Of a stretch of DNA of 64,000 bases, positions 34,987-44,273 are shown in pieces (position 1 is the stretch's first letter; each line of letters begins with the position of its first letter). Both the position numbers and the translations under genes were made by a program. The notes beneath the pieces are model-generated. The model worked only from the letters and a program-made list of their open reading frames with translations, had not been told where the DNA came from and searched no databases. This DNA is from Phycisphaeraceae bacterium (GTDB lineage Bacteria > Planctomycetota > Phycisphaerae > Phycisphaerales > UBA1924): positions 434,001 through 498,000 of the forward strand of contig JACKHF010000001.1 in NCBI GenBank assembly GCA_020639155.1, read 5' to 3'.

Positions 34987-35125
34987 AACATTCACTGTGA
35001 ATCGCAATCACTGGCAAGGGTCTGGTCGAGACATGTACGGTTTGGAATCCATGGAGTCACGACCGCATCCAGCGAAGACGATTCATATTTCCTTCCGTTA
35101 CTCGCGTACTTCTTCTTGTTTATCC

Positions 35126-35155
35126 GGGGCCTCCGGCCCGATTGCCGGAGACCCC
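35126..35155 (-). other. Strong intercistronic hairpin after rsr
   Basis: A 12-bp GC-rich stem (GGGGTCTCCGGC with GCCGGAGGCCCC, one G-T pair, 6-nt loop) lies 14 bp beyond the rsr stop. No T-run follows on the minus strand, so it is more likely a processing or stabilising element separating the rsr message from the RNA genes than a terminator. Confidence 0.6.
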
Positions 35156-35168
35156 ACCACATATGTTT

Positions 35169-36731
35169 TCAGATCGACACGGCGTTGATCACATCAACCC
35201 AGTGCTTTGCATCCGCGCCTTGCGACGCGAACTTGCTCACCACCTCGAACACAGCATCAGAGAACCCGCCGATGTTGAGGATGTCGTTGCGGTCCTGCGC
35301 CTGCGTCGTTCCATACGGCTGGAGATCGATGCAGACGAGCTTTGCCTTCGGGCAGCGCTGCTTGAGTGTGTTCCACTCCTGCATCGTGCGCGTTCCGTTG
35401 CGCCACGAGTTCGGCGTGGTATCCACCCACGACTGGTTGTCCGAGACATAGATCAACGTGTCCACGTGCGAGCGCGACTTGTTGAGGTGCACAAGCGGAG
35501 CCGAGCAGTTCGTTCCACCCCACGGTGCTGATGCGAGCTGCGCCGCGTTCGTCATCACCGTGTCACGCGGGTTGAGACGCATGGCCACGACGGTGTCGTT
35601 GAATGGCACGATCGTCGCATCCGGGTTCTTGCGGAGCACGGTCGCTGCGATTAACGCCGCGACATCGATGCACTGCACTGCGCTCGTTGCGCCCTTTCGA
35701 TGCCCCGTCACAGGTGAGTGCATCGAACCGGACACATCGATACAGACATACGTCGTTCCGTCGATCGCAGGCACGTTGCGCGTTGCGATCTCTGTCGCGA
35801 TTTCGAGTGAGTGCCTGATCGTGTCGGGCACGTCCTTCGATGCCATCCGATGCGCCACCAGCAGCTGATACGGGAACGCCCGTGCACGCATGATCTGCTT
35901 CTCGTCTGCGAGACGGTTTGCGATCACCTTCACGACATCCTTGTCCTTGAGCACGCCGTGACGTGCAAACGTGTTCAGGTTCATTCGCGTCATCTGCCAC
36001 GATCCATTCCGCGCAATCTGTTTCCACGCCTTGGTGTCAAGATTCAGCGATGTGAGCATCTGGAACGGCACATCCGGTATGTTTGATGTCGCACCAGACT
36101 TGAACGCCTCGAACTGCTTCACGATGTCGGGAAGCGCGTCCGCGTCGTGATCACGCCCAATGAGGTACCCATACAGCGCCTCACGCGACGATGTCTGCGG
36201 ATTGGGATGCACCATCTTCACGATGTCCGCCAGCGACGGATCGTTCCCAACCGATGCGAAGAACAACGCGTCGTCCGTGCGTGACTCAAGCCACGAGCGC
36301 ACCAACCGCTTGGGCAGTGTTCCCAGAGACTTACGACCCACGACACCCGAGCGCATGATCTGCACAAAGTTGCGGAGCATCTTCGGCGAGTCGATCACGC
36401 GATCGAACACCTCAGCCATCAACCCGGGCGAACGGACGGAGAGCACCGCACACAAGAGCGCGGGCAGATCCTTCATGTGCCCCTTCGATCGGCAGTACAG
36501 CGCGGTTCGCGCGATGAACTCTGGTGAGACCTTCTCGCACAACGCGAGCACTGTGTCGAGTTGATCCTGGGCGCTCGCATAGAACGTCGAGTTCATGCAG
36601 CCGGTCGCAACGTACTGTGCGAGCATCTGCTCTGCAGACATCGCGTAGGCGTTTCCACCCGCTTCGTTGCGGGCTGTGGCTGCCGGAGCGAGTCGGCCGC
36701 GTATTGATTTGAAGAGTGACTTACTTGCCAT
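35169..36731 (-). CDS. rsr: Rsr, bacterial Ro60 orthologue (TROVE domain protein)
   Basis: Ring-shaped RNA-binding protein that holds Y RNAs on its outer surface and RNA 3' ends in its channel; in Deinococcus and Salmonella it works in RNA surveillance with PNPase. The N-terminal TROVE helical-repeat region runs to about residue 310 (AMSAEQMLAQYVATGCMNSTFY, RTALYCRSKGHMKDLPALL). A von Willebrand factor A domain follows, with the metal-site motif DVSGSMHSP (about residue 330) and PFNDTVVAM. Its 520 aa is the usual size. The ATG at 36731 has AGGAGA at good spacing. It heads the sigma-54 operon rsr - Y-like RNAs/tRNAs - rtcB - rtcA. Confidence 0.92.
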   Translation of the reverse strand: MASKSLFKSIRGRLAPAATARNEAGGNAYAMSAEQMLAQYVATGCMNSTFYASAQDQLDTVLALCEKVSPEFIARTALYCRSKGHMKDLPALLCAVLSVRSPGLMAEVFDRVIDSPKMLRNFVQIMRSGVVGRKSLGTLPKRLVRSWLESRTDDALFFASVGNDPSLADIVKMVHPNPQTSSREALYGYLIGRDHDADALPDIVKQFEAFKSGATSNIPDVPFQMLTSLNLDTKAWKQIARNGSWQMTRMNLNTFARHGVLKDKDVVKVIANRLADEKQIMRARAFPYQLLVAHRMASKDVPDTIRHSLEIATEIATRNVPAIDGTTYVCIDVSGSMHSPVTGHRKGATSAVQCIDVAALIAATVLRKNPDATIVPFNDTVVAMRLNPRDTVMTNAAQLASAPWGGTNCSAPLVHLNKSRSHVDTLIYVSDNQSWVDTTPNSWRNGTRTMQEWNTLKQRCPKAKLVCIDLQPYGTTQAQDRNDILNIGGFSDAVFEVVSKFASQGADAKHWVDVINAVSI

Positions 36732-36766
36732 GATCGGTCTCCTGTTCTCAGGTATGCCGACCAGAA

Positions 36767-36784
36767 AAGCACACACCGTGCCAA
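36767..36784 (-). promoter_or_regulatory. Sigma-54 (-24/-12) promoter of the rsr-rtcBA operon
   Basis: The minus strand reads TTGGCACGGTGTGTGCTT: GG and GC elements with exactly 10 nt between them, matching the consensus TGGCACG-N4-TTGCW except at one T. The start site would fall near 36757, leaving a leader of about 26 nt before the rsr ATG. A sigma-54 activator gene (rtcR) lies divergently upstream, as expected. Confidence 0.88.
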
Positions 36785-36825
36785 ACGACGGGACAATCGA
36801 GCAAGGCAGCTGAAAATCGTTGATT

Positions 36826-36847
36826 CCAACGCATAGATAGCGTTTGG
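36826..36847. promoter_or_regulatory. Candidate RtcR upstream activator site
   Basis: An imperfect inverted repeat, CCAACGC-N7-GCGTTTGG, is centred about 80 bp upstream of the predicted sigma-54 start site, the usual enhancer distance for this activator class. Identity as the RtcR site is inferred from position only. Confidence 0.4.
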
Positions 36848-36913
36848 GTTTGATATTGGGATTATCGAAAGGAGTTTGTTGAAGCTGAATAACTATAGAT
36901 TTGTATCATTTTT

Positions 36914-36925
36914 ATACTATAGTAT
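36914..36925. promoter_or_regulatory. Palindrome in the rtcR promoter region
   Basis: ATACTATAGTAT is a perfect 12-bp palindrome, 5 bp before the rtcR ATG in a markedly AT-rich stretch (36880-36930). It may mark the rtcR promoter or an operator. No clear -35/-10 pair could be fixed. Confidence 0.3.
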
Positions 36926-36930
36926 CGTAT

Positions 36931-38559
36931 ATGATCCGTCGTTCGACTTCAACTTCTTATGCAACTCCGCGACCCACGGTTGTCGTGGGGTTGCTCGGCA
37001 CAACCCTTGATGCAGGAAAGGGCCCAAAGCGATGGGAGCGCTGGCGGCCCACCGTGTCGCTGTGCCAGCACGAGGATTTTCTCGTCGATCGGCTCGAACT
37101 CATCCACGACAAGCGCGCTGGTTCACTTGCCGATGTCATCGAAGCAGACATCGGCGCGGCCTCACCCGAGACGAAGGTTGTTCGCCACATCATCAACATG
37201 CGCGATCCGTGGGACTTTGAGGAGGTCTACAGCTCACTCCACGACTTTGCATCAAGCTATCCCTTTGATCCTGATGCTGAAGACTATCTGTTCCACATCA
37301 CGACCGGCACGCACGTTGCGCAGATCTGCACATTCCTTTTGACCGAAGCGCGATACTTTCCAGGCAAACTCATGCAGACATCGCCGCCGCGCAGAGCAGC
37401 CGATGGCCCGGGCAAGTTCGGATTGATCGATCTCGATCTTTCAAAGTACGATCGGCTTGCATCGCGTTTCGAACGCGAGCACGAGGATGCGGTGGCGTCA
37501 CTCAAGGGTGGGATCGAGACACGAAACGCTGCATTCAACAAACTCATTGATCAGATTGAGCACGTCGCTGCGCGCACAACCGATCCCATGCTCATCACCG
37601 GCCCTACGGGAGCAGGTAAATCCAGACTCGCTGGACGTATTTATGAGCTTCGCAAGCATCGCAGACTTGTTGCTGGTGAGCTTGTTGAGGTGAACTGCGC
37701 AACACTCCGCGGGGACGCTGCGATGTCCACGTTGTTTGGACACAAGAAGGGTGCGTTCACGGGTGCAATAAATGATCGTCCGGGGCTGTTGCGCAGCGCG
37801 CACACCGGCGTGCTGTTCCTCGATGAGATAGGCGAGCTCGGGCTCGACGAGCAGGCGATGCTCCTTCGCGCGCTCGAGGAGAAACGATTTCTTCCGCTTG
37901 GTGCCGATACGGAGATCACCAGCGACTTCCAGTTGATCGCAGGAACAAATCGCGATCTAGCCCGGCATGTTCGCGATGGCAAGTTCCGCGAGGATCTGCT
38001 TGCGAGAATCAACTTGTGGTCGTTTGCGCTGCCGTCGCTGTCGCAACGTCCAGAAGACATCGAGCCCAACATCGAGTACGAGCTTGAGCGGTTTGCGCAT
38101 CAGAGAGGGCACTTTGTCAGGTTCAGCACTGAGGCGAAGAAGTTGTTCCTCCAGTTTGCAACATCTGCGGATGCAGCATGGACAGGGAACTTCCGCGATC
38201 TCAACGCTGCGCTGATCCGCATGGCGACCCTTGCGCCGGGCGGGAGAATCTCGCGCGACATTGTCCGTGAGGAGATTGATCGACTGCGCGGGGCATGGTC
38301 GACGGGCAGGCAAGCTGAGAGCATCGATGCATTGATTTTCTCTGTATTGACACCAGCACAGTTTGACGCGATCGACCTCTTTGATCGAGCGCAGCTTGCT
38401 GCTGTCATCTCCGTGTGCAGGCAGTCAAAGACGATCTCCGAAGCAGGTCGAGCGTTGTTTGCAGCATCGCGCAAGCGACGAGCATCGACAAACGATGCCG
38501 ATCGCCTTCGCAAGTATCTTTCACGCTTTGATCTGAGTTGGGACATCATTTCAAAGTAA
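36931..38559 (+). CDS. rtcR: RtcR, sigma-54-dependent activator with CARF domain
   Basis: Enhancer-binding protein that switches on the rtc operon. The N-terminal regulatory domain (about 1-185; VVGLLGTTLDAGKGPKRWERW, RDPWDFEEVYSSLHDFA, HITTGTHVAQICTFLLTEAR) is the RtcR-type CARF domain, known from E. coli to gate activity in response to RNA ligands. The AAA+ domain has Walker A GPTGAGKS (about 223), the sigma-54-contacting GAFTGA loop (about 274), and Walker B GVLFLDEIGE. The C-terminal part should carry the DNA-binding helix-turn-helix. The ATG at 36931 gives 542 aa; a TTG ten codons upstream is also in frame. Divergent from rsr, with the sigma-54 promoter between. Confidence 0.95.
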   Translation: MIRRSTSTSYATPRPTVVVGLLGTTLDAGKGPKRWERWRPTVSLCQHEDFLVDRLELIHDKRAGSLADVIEADIGAASPETKVVRHIINMRDPWDFEEVYSSLHDFASSYPFDPDAEDYLFHITTGTHVAQICTFLLTEARYFPGKLMQTSPPRRAADGPGKFGLIDLDLSKYDRLASRFEREHEDAVASLKGGIETRNAAFNKLIDQIEHVAARTTDPMLITGPTGAGKSRLAGRIYELRKHRRLVAGELVEVNCATLRGDAAMSTLFGHKKGAFTGAINDRPGLLRSAHTGVLFLDEIGELGLDEQAMLLRALEEKRFLPLGADTEITSDFQLIAGTNRDLARHVRDGKFREDLLARINLWSFALPSLSQRPEDIEPNIEYELERFAHQRGHFVRFSTEAKKLFLQFATSADAAWTGNFRDLNAALIRMATLAPGGRISRDIVREEIDRLRGAWSTGRQAESIDALIFSVLTPAQFDAIDLFDRAQLAAVISVCRQSKTISEAGRALFAASRKRRASTNDADRLRKYLSRFDLSWDIISK

Positions 38560-38583
38560 ATAGTTCTAAAAACTGACTGCAAC

Positions 38584-41500
38584 TTATCTCGTTTCATGCT
38601 GGCCGAACGTCAGATTGATGTTCAGCTTTGTGCTCTGCATGAGTCGACCAATATCTGAGAGACTCAGCCTGCTGTTTGCATGCCCGGTGACGATCACATC
38701 ATTGGATACGTCAATGCACGTTGTTCTCCACTCGGCATCATCCGGCCCTGCCACCCGCGCAAGCTCCTGCCCTGACTCGGCATCAAGCACATAAAATCCG
38801 GAGGTGCGGAGTGCTGCGTACACCACTGCTCCATTTGGATCAGGGGCAAGATCAAGGATACCACTATGAAGGATTGGTCCCTCACGCTGGACGCTGCCGG
38901 TCATCGGGTTGCAGATATACATCCTGGCATTCTCACTCCCAACAAACAGCCGATCTCCGTTTGCAGAAAACCGTATCGCACTCGGACGATCAATCTCGTG
39001 CGACATCGTTCTGGTTTTTCCACTCTGCGGATCAATCATTGCGAGTGTCGTGGCCTGCTCACTCCGCGGCTCTGCTGCGAAGATCGCAACAATCAGCGAA
39101 CCGTCGGGATGGACTGCAACTCGGCGTGCCTCGCCAACCCCTGGGATAGAAATCTCCGCCCGGTTCACCTGGTGGGAGTCGAGATCACGGAACACAGCTA
39201 CCTGACTGTCAGCGTCACATGCAACGGCAAGCCACGTGCCATCGGGTGACCACACAACATCATTCGCAGGTCCAAGGCATTCAATGGTGCGATCTGCCTC
39301 CAGCATGGTGTCTGCATCATCCCAGAGCACACACACACCATCACGCCCAACCGACACACACTGTGATGTGTCAAGCGGGTTCACTGCAACTCCTGTAACA
39401 ATGTGCTCGACCCCACCTACATGTGCTTGCACACTTCGTCTTGATGCGTTCCCTGCTGGATCGAACACACGCACACGTGGCGAATCCTTTGCTCCAATGA
39501 GAATGCACTTCTTTTTCCAGACGACAGCCGATACCGACCCAGGATTCACATTTGAGATCTGATCCCACGGATTGACAGTCCGTTTCCATGACGCATCAAC
39601 ATCGAACACGGTCAGCATTCCCGTGTGATCCAGTGCAGCAAGTCGGGCTCCGTGCTCGTCAGGAGCAAGCAGAACGCACTCTCCGTGCAGTTGACCGGTA
39701 ACGTATTGTGCTGGCGGTCCCTCCGTCGGTTCGGATCCCGTGACAAGAAGCCCGTTGGTATCCCACACCGACACGCGCCGATCCTTCCGTGCAACGAACA
39801 TCCTTGAACCATCGGCACTGAACGCAGCCTCACCTGCCCACTCACCATCGCTACGAAGAAGCCGTGACTGCTGCTGTGAAGTCGGGTTCAATACATTATC
39901 CGCTCGAAACATGAAGAGCAGATCGGGATGTACTGCTACAGCAACAGGCGAGCGTTGCGATACATGAATAGAACTGAAATCAAACTCTGATTGTGACTGG
40001 AACCGAGAGAGCTGCATTGCCATCTCGCCGCGTGCAATCTGATCGAGCTGCGCGAAAACGTAGAGCGATTCAATGCACGATCGATCGGTTGCAACGAGTG
40101 TAAACGCTCCATCTGAAGTAAACACAGGGGCGGTGAGCCGGCTGCCGTTTTCCTGAGCGGCTGGAAGCACGTAATGAGTTTCCAGCGAAACGGGGAAGAT
40201 CCATATCTCACCATTCGACATGGTTGCACCGAATCTCGCGCCATCGGCAGTAAAGGATCCATCGATCAGGCCAACCTTGTCAAGAGATATATTGGCAACA
40301 TTTTCACCGGTCTGCATGTCAATCGTGCGGAGGGAAGAGCGTGACCACGTTGCTGCGAATCGGGTGCTCCCACTAAGGCGAACGTGCTCATCGTCCGATG
40401 GCAGAAAGACAGGAGTCAGTTGTGCTGGTTCTGTGCTGCTGCCGTCAGACACGCGCCACGACTGCACAATACCGTTTGCACGTGTCAGCGTGACAACGTC
40501 ATTCTGCAGATGCAGAATCGCAGGTGTATTCCCGGGCAGATTGGTATCAGACAGTTCCGCGTTCGTATCGATCTCGCAGAGTCTGGGGTCGTATGTGGCG
40601 GCTTCGAGCAGTCCCCACGCTGCACGACGTGTGAGGGGATCAATACTATAAAACGAGTTCTCGTCTGGAGATACCCGTATCTCATTCCGAAGATACCGTG
40701 CAGCACCGAGTGTATCTCCTGTGACTGTGAGCGTGCGCCCAAGCGTGATGTTCTGCTCACGCAGTGCCCGTGTCTTCTGATTCCGTTCAATGCGCAACAT
40801 CCCAGCCTGCCATGCCATGATGATGCCAAAGACCGTCACGCCAACAACGGCTGCCGCTGCAAAGATTGTCAGTTCCTTGCGTTTCCAGAGCGCCTTTCGC
40901 AGCACATACAGCGTGCTGTCTCGGCGCGCATCGATTGCTTCTCCCGCGAGATACCGCCGGATATCCTCGCCGAGTGCTCCAGCCGACTGGTACCTGCGAT
41001 GAACGTCCTTATTCATGGCCTTGGCAATGATTGTCCATAACTCCCCATCCATCCCCTTGACACGGACAGGATCTCGCGAGGTGATCTGTTCGAGTGCTGC
41101 GTGAAGCGGACCGTCTGTTTCATACGGTCTGTGACCAACAATGACCTCGTAGAGCAGAACACCGAGCGCATACACGTCGCTGCGCGTATCAACACGTTCG
41201 GGGTCGCCCGAAACCTGCTCAGGGGATGTGTAAGCGAGCGTGCCCACGAACGCTCCGGTCATTGTGTAGAGTGGATCGTCCTGCTCGCGTGAATGCGGAC
41301 GCGCAATCCCAAAGTCGAGAAGGCATGGCGTGGGACCAATCTCGTGTTCACCTGTGCCTGCTCTGTCGACATGTTCCTTCGGTGTCCGCACGAGCACATT
41401 GCCTGGCTTGAGATCACGATGAATAACACCCTGCCTGTGTGCATGCTCAACCGCTTCGCACACCCGCTGCAGGACGAGAAGGCGGTCTCGAAGCGTTTCT

Positions 41501-42051
41501 CTTGTCAGCGACTTTGGTTCGCCGATCTGTGCAAGCCAGTCGTCGAGTCGCACGCCATCGACGTACTCCATCACCAGCATTCGACCGTCATCATTGATCT
41601 CGCTGCTTTCATAGATGGTGGCTATACCCGGATGACGGAGCATTGCAGCAATCTCTGCCTCGCGTTCGAGGCGCAGTCGTTGACGCCCATCGTCGGCACC
41701 GAGCGCAGCATAGTGGAGCATCTTGATAGCAACACGTCGTTTCGTATCAATCTGCACACCCTCGTACACGATTCCTTGGCCGCCTCGTGCGATCTCGCGG
41801 ACGATTGTGTATCCGGGTGCGATACTTGAAGATACCGGCTTTGGTTCCCTTGGAGATGGTGCAAGCCTGACCGATGGCATGCTCGCAAGAAACCGGGCAT
41901 TCTCGCGCGATACAATCACATACTGCGCGCACGCATCACACCTGTGCACGTGTGATGCAATCGAGCCACCCGGATCTATTCCATCGACAGCAAACGCTTC
42001 GAGTGATGATGGTGATGGGCATGATTCGACCGATGGTCCATCATCCATCAT
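38584..42051 (-). CDS. Ser/Thr protein kinase with WD40-like propeller
   Basis: Transmembrane Hanks-type kinase of 1155 aa. Residues about 30-45 hold an H-x3-C-x2-C zinc-finger-like motif (SHVHRCDACAQYV), as found in anti-sigma factors. The kinase domain begins GYTIVREIARGGQGIVYEG, has the lysine in VAIKML, the catalytic loop HRDLKPGNVL (about 209) and DFG in CLLDFGIARP. One membrane segment (LTIFAAAAVVGVTVFGIIMAW, about residue 395-415) leads to an extracytoplasmic C-terminal half of about 700 aa made of WD40-like repeats (VSVWDTNG, CVLWDDAD). The gene overlaps the sigma factor gene by 4 bp (ATGA), a coupling known in planctomycetes. Target unknown. Confidence 0.9.
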   Translation of the reverse strand: MMDDGPSVESCPSPSSLEAFAVDGIDPGGSIASHVHRCDACAQYVIVSRENARFLASMPSVRLAPSPREPKPVSSSIAPGYTIVREIARGGQGIVYEGVQIDTKRRVAIKMLHYAALGADDGRQRLRLEREAEIAAMLRHPGIATIYESSEINDDGRMLVMEYVDGVRLDDWLAQIGEPKSLTRETLRDRLLVLQRVCEAVEHAHRQGVIHRDLKPGNVLVRTPKEHVDRAGTGEHEIGPTPCLLDFGIARPHSREQDDPLYTMTGAFVGTLAYTSPEQVSGDPERVDTRSDVYALGVLLYEVIVGHRPYETDGPLHAALEQITSRDPVRVKGMDGELWTIIAKAMNKDVHRRYQSAGALGEDIRRYLAGEAIDARRDSTLYVLRKALWKRKELTIFAAAAVVGVTVFGIIMAWQAGMLRIERNQKTRALREQNITLGRTLTVTGDTLGAARYLRNEIRVSPDENSFYSIDPLTRRAAWGLLEAATYDPRLCEIDTNAELSDTNLPGNTPAILHLQNDVVTLTRANGIVQSWRVSDGSSTEPAQLTPVFLPSDDEHVRLSGSTRFAATWSRSSLRTIDMQTGENVANISLDKVGLIDGSFTADGARFGATMSNGEIWIFPVSLETHYVLPAAQENGSRLTAPVFTSDGAFTLVATDRSCIESLYVFAQLDQIARGEMAMQLSRFQSQSEFDFSSIHVSQRSPVAVAVHPDLLFMFRADNVLNPTSQQQSRLLRSDGEWAGEAAFSADGSRMFVARKDRRVSVWDTNGLLVTGSEPTEGPPAQYVTGQLHGECVLLAPDEHGARLAALDHTGMLTVFDVDASWKRTVNPWDQISNVNPGSVSAVVWKKKCILIGAKDSPRVRVFDPAGNASRRSVQAHVGGVEHIVTGVAVNPLDTSQCVSVGRDGVCVLWDDADTMLEADRTIECLGPANDVVWSPDGTWLAVACDADSQVAVFRDLDSHQVNRAEISIPGVGEARRVAVHPDGSLIVAIFAAEPRSEQATTLAMIDPQSGKTRTMSHEIDRPSAIRFSANGDRLFVGSENARMYICNPMTGSVQREGPILHSGILDLAPDPNGAVVYAALRTSGFYVLDAESGQELARVAGPDDAEWRTTCIDVSNDVIVTGHANSRLSLSDIGRLMQSTKLNINLTFGQHETR

Positions 42052-42650
42052 GGCTCATCATCCCACGCCGCTGTCAGATCCTCGACAATTGTGCGCAGCC
42101 GCTTTGTCACCCGATTCTTTGCAACGTACACCTCGTCAACAGATAGCCCGGTTTGCCTGGCAGCTTCTGAGGCTGGTACACCTTTTACGGCAACAAGCTC
42201 CCACGCCTGCATAGTTGCATCGCTAGTGCGCGAGTTTGATCGCAAGAGAGCCATCGCCTGATCAAGAATGGCGCGTTCACGCGACAACGTCCATTCTCTC
42301 GTGAGATGATCTTCTGTTGCAACATCGATCATCGCTGTCTCGTTCGAGAGCAGACCCCGGCGTTTCATGGATCGCTGGGTATCAACAATCCTGTTCCGGG
42401 CAATTGAGATCAACCATGAGCTGAGTCGCCCCTTCTCTCGCTGGTACTTCCCCTCGCGATAGTCGCGCGCAAACTGCGTCAGTGATTCCTGCGCTACGTC
42501 CATTGCATCAGCTTCAGGCAGATGCCACGAACGCGCGAACCCATACAGGATTGGTCGGTACCGATCGTCGAACGCTTCCCATGCAGGGTCTCTGACATCG
42601 TGAAGAGCCGCGAGCAGGGCTGTGGTGGTTCGGGTCGCGAGCGGGTGCAT
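42048..42650 (-). CDS. ECF-like sigma-70 family factor
   Basis: A 200-residue sigma factor with region 2 (EAFDDRYRPILYGFARSW; DAMDVAQESLTQFARDYREG; FLSSWL-type ISIARNRIVDTQRS) and region 4 (LVAVKGVPASEAARQTGLSVDEVYVAKNRVTKRL). This form is typical of the sigma factors paired with Ser/Thr kinases in planctomycetes. I start at the ATG at 42650 (MHPLATRTT), with GGGAG 7 nt upstream. The downstream kinase carries an anti-sigma-like zinc finger at its N-terminus and is translationally coupled, so the kinase probably controls this factor. Divergent from the secreted protein gene at 42780. Confidence 0.9.
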   Translation of the reverse strand: MHPLATRTTTALLAALHDVRDPAWEAFDDRYRPILYGFARSWHLPEADAMDVAQESLTQFARDYREGKYQREKGRLSSWLISIARNRIVDTQRSMKRRGLLSNETAMIDVATEDHLTREWTLSRERAILDQAMALLRSNSRTSDATMQAWELVAVKGVPASEAARQTGLSVDEVYVAKNRVTKRLRTIVEDLTAAWDDEP

Positions 42651-42779
42651 GATGGCTCCCATTCAGAAACGGAGGGTTGAAGACGCAATTTATCATATCT
42701 TCTTTTCACAAGTGCAAGGTTCAGTTGTTTGCAACGCAGACTGTGTGGAACTGGCATCAAGCCAGCAGGAGAACCACCC

Positions 42780-43529
42780 ATGAAAGCCGCAGTTTCGCTC
42801 ATATTGACTGGAATCACAACGACACCAGTACTCGCTCAATACGACTATCACGACTGGACTGCGAATCTGACAAACTCCAATAACGTCGTCAAATGGAACT
42901 TCACCAACACCAGCAGCGCGGGGACCATCACAGGCGAGAGCGTGTATCCGGGATTCGTTGCTGGACCGGGCTCGTGGGGAATGCCCACAGCCATCACAAA
43001 TCAGGGCCCCTTTGCGACCGGCTTCCAGATCAACGGTGCTACAAGCACGTCGTCATTCGCTGAGTTTGCGTTCTCAACCGGGTATGCGTGGGGATCCGGT
43101 GGTCGGATGATTCTCGGAAACATCCACAATCACTATGAGTACGAGATAGCCGCGTGGGACTTTGCAAACAACCCCATTGATGTTAATACCTGGCAACAGA
43201 TTGGACCCGAGTACGCGAGCACCGCGCCGGGATCTTCCGGGTACTTCTCAACAAGCTCGACACAACGGAGTGCGAATGGGCTTGCGTCTCGGTTCTATGT
43301 CAGTGACACAAGCGCAGATCCAAATCTCGGTCAGGGCGGAGTCATCCTGCTCGGCGGATTACAGAACGTCGGCAAGATCCGGATGACACTCACAAACAGC
43401 CTGCTCGCCCCGAACGCGCAGGCGGTAGATCTCATGTTCATGTGGATCGGCACACCCATTCCCTCTCCAGGTCCACTCGCCCTGATGGGCATTGCGGGTG
43501 TAACCGCAGCCTGGCGTCAGCGCAGATAG
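42780..43529 (+). CDS. Secreted protein with PEP-CTERM-like tail
   Basis: A 249-residue exported protein. It has a signal peptide (MKAAVSLILTGITTTPVLAQ) and a Gly/Ser/Thr/Asn-rich beta-type body without recognisable enzymatic motif. The C-terminal tail has a PSPGP box, a short hydrophobic helix (LALMGIAGVTAAW) and the basic end RQRR. That tail is the PEP-CTERM layout recognised by exosortase/archaeosortase-type systems. The ATG at 42780 is preceded by AGGAGA. The next gene encodes a protein with the same tail type, suggesting a small family cluster. No exosortase gene is in the window. Function unknown. Confidence 0.7.
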   Translation: MKAAVSLILTGITTTPVLAQYDYHDWTANLTNSNNVVKWNFTNTSSAGTITGESVYPGFVAGPGSWGMPTAITNQGPFATGFQINGATSTSSFAEFAFSTGYAWGSGGRMILGNIHNHYEYEIAAWDFANNPIDVNTWQQIGPEYASTAPGSSGYFSTSSTQRSANGLASRFYVSDTSADPNLGQGGVILLGGLQNVGKIRMTLTNSLLAPNAQAVDLMFMWIGTPIPSPGPLALMGIAGVTAAWRQRR

Positions 43530-43601
43530 CACGTTTTCAGTTCGCATCATCACACACATTCAAGACATCGTTCACTGTTCAATCAAAGAAGGAGCATCAC
43601 C

Positions 43602-44246
43602 ATGACATCCACAGTTTCACGTCTCACCTTTGTTTCACTGGTTGCATTCGCTGGTTCAGCACACGCCGACGATCTGACCCCGCCGCCGTGGCGCTTCAAC
43701 CCCGGCACGACCGTGCAGCACTGGGATTTTTCCAGCGGTCCAACGGGAGTAACACCAGACGCGCTTCCACTCAACAACCCATACGGCACGCCGCTGCTTC
43801 AGCCGAGCACAACATCCACGTGGTTCCCGACGTTTGCAGGTGCAAACGACGTGTGGGAAATCACAACCGGCGATCTGCAGTTTGAGGTGCCAAACACCGG
43901 CGTTCAACAGCATCAGAAGGAACTCTGGCTTCAGGTCACATACTACGATGCGACAGGTGCGGGATTTGGGCCGAACTACTCCGTTGCAGGTACCACTGGA
44001 GTGTTCACTCAGATTGGAGCGCCCCAGCAGACATTCCTGCCCAACGGCTGGGTGCACGAGCTGACCAAGTGGAATGTCGCATCGTGCCCATCGCTCGAAC
44101 GAATCACAATCTTCGGCGGCATCGCTGGGGCTGCAACTGTGATCGATCAGGTCGTGATTGATACGCAATGCATGCCTATACCAGCACCCGGCGCAACCGC
44201 ATTGCTTGGTCTCGGCGGACTGGTTGCGCTCCGTCGGAAGCGGTAG
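43602..44246 (+). CDS. Secreted protein with PEP-CTERM-like tail
   Basis: A 214-residue exported protein that follows the previous one by 72 bp. It has a signal peptide (about residues 1-22, ending in SAHADD), a Pro/Gly/Thr-rich body containing WDFSSGPTGVTPDALPL, and a PEP-CTERM-like tail: PIPAPGAT, hydrophobic LLGLGGLVAL, basic RRKR. A Shine-Dalgarno (AAGGAG) precedes the ATG. Body and partner share no obvious domain. A strong hairpin at 44274-44307 probably ends the transcript. Confidence 0.7.
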   Translation: MTSTVSRLTFVSLVAFAGSAHADDLTPPPWRFNPGTTVQHWDFSSGPTGVTPDALPLNNPYGTPLLQPSTTSTWFPTFAGANDVWEITTGDLQFEVPNTGVQQHQKELWLQVTYYDATGAGFGPNYSVAGTTGVFTQIGAPQQTFLPNGWVHELTKWNVASCPSLERITIFGGIAGAATVIDQVVIDTQCMPIPAPGATALLGLGGLVALRRKR

Positions 44247-44273
44247 ATGCACCAGCTACTTTCTCATCCAGTT

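Noticed and set aside
34735..35451. 238-codon plus-strand frame through the RNA cluster
   Set aside because: Runs antisense to Y-like RNAs, a tRNA and the rsr end; low-complexity and not protein-like.
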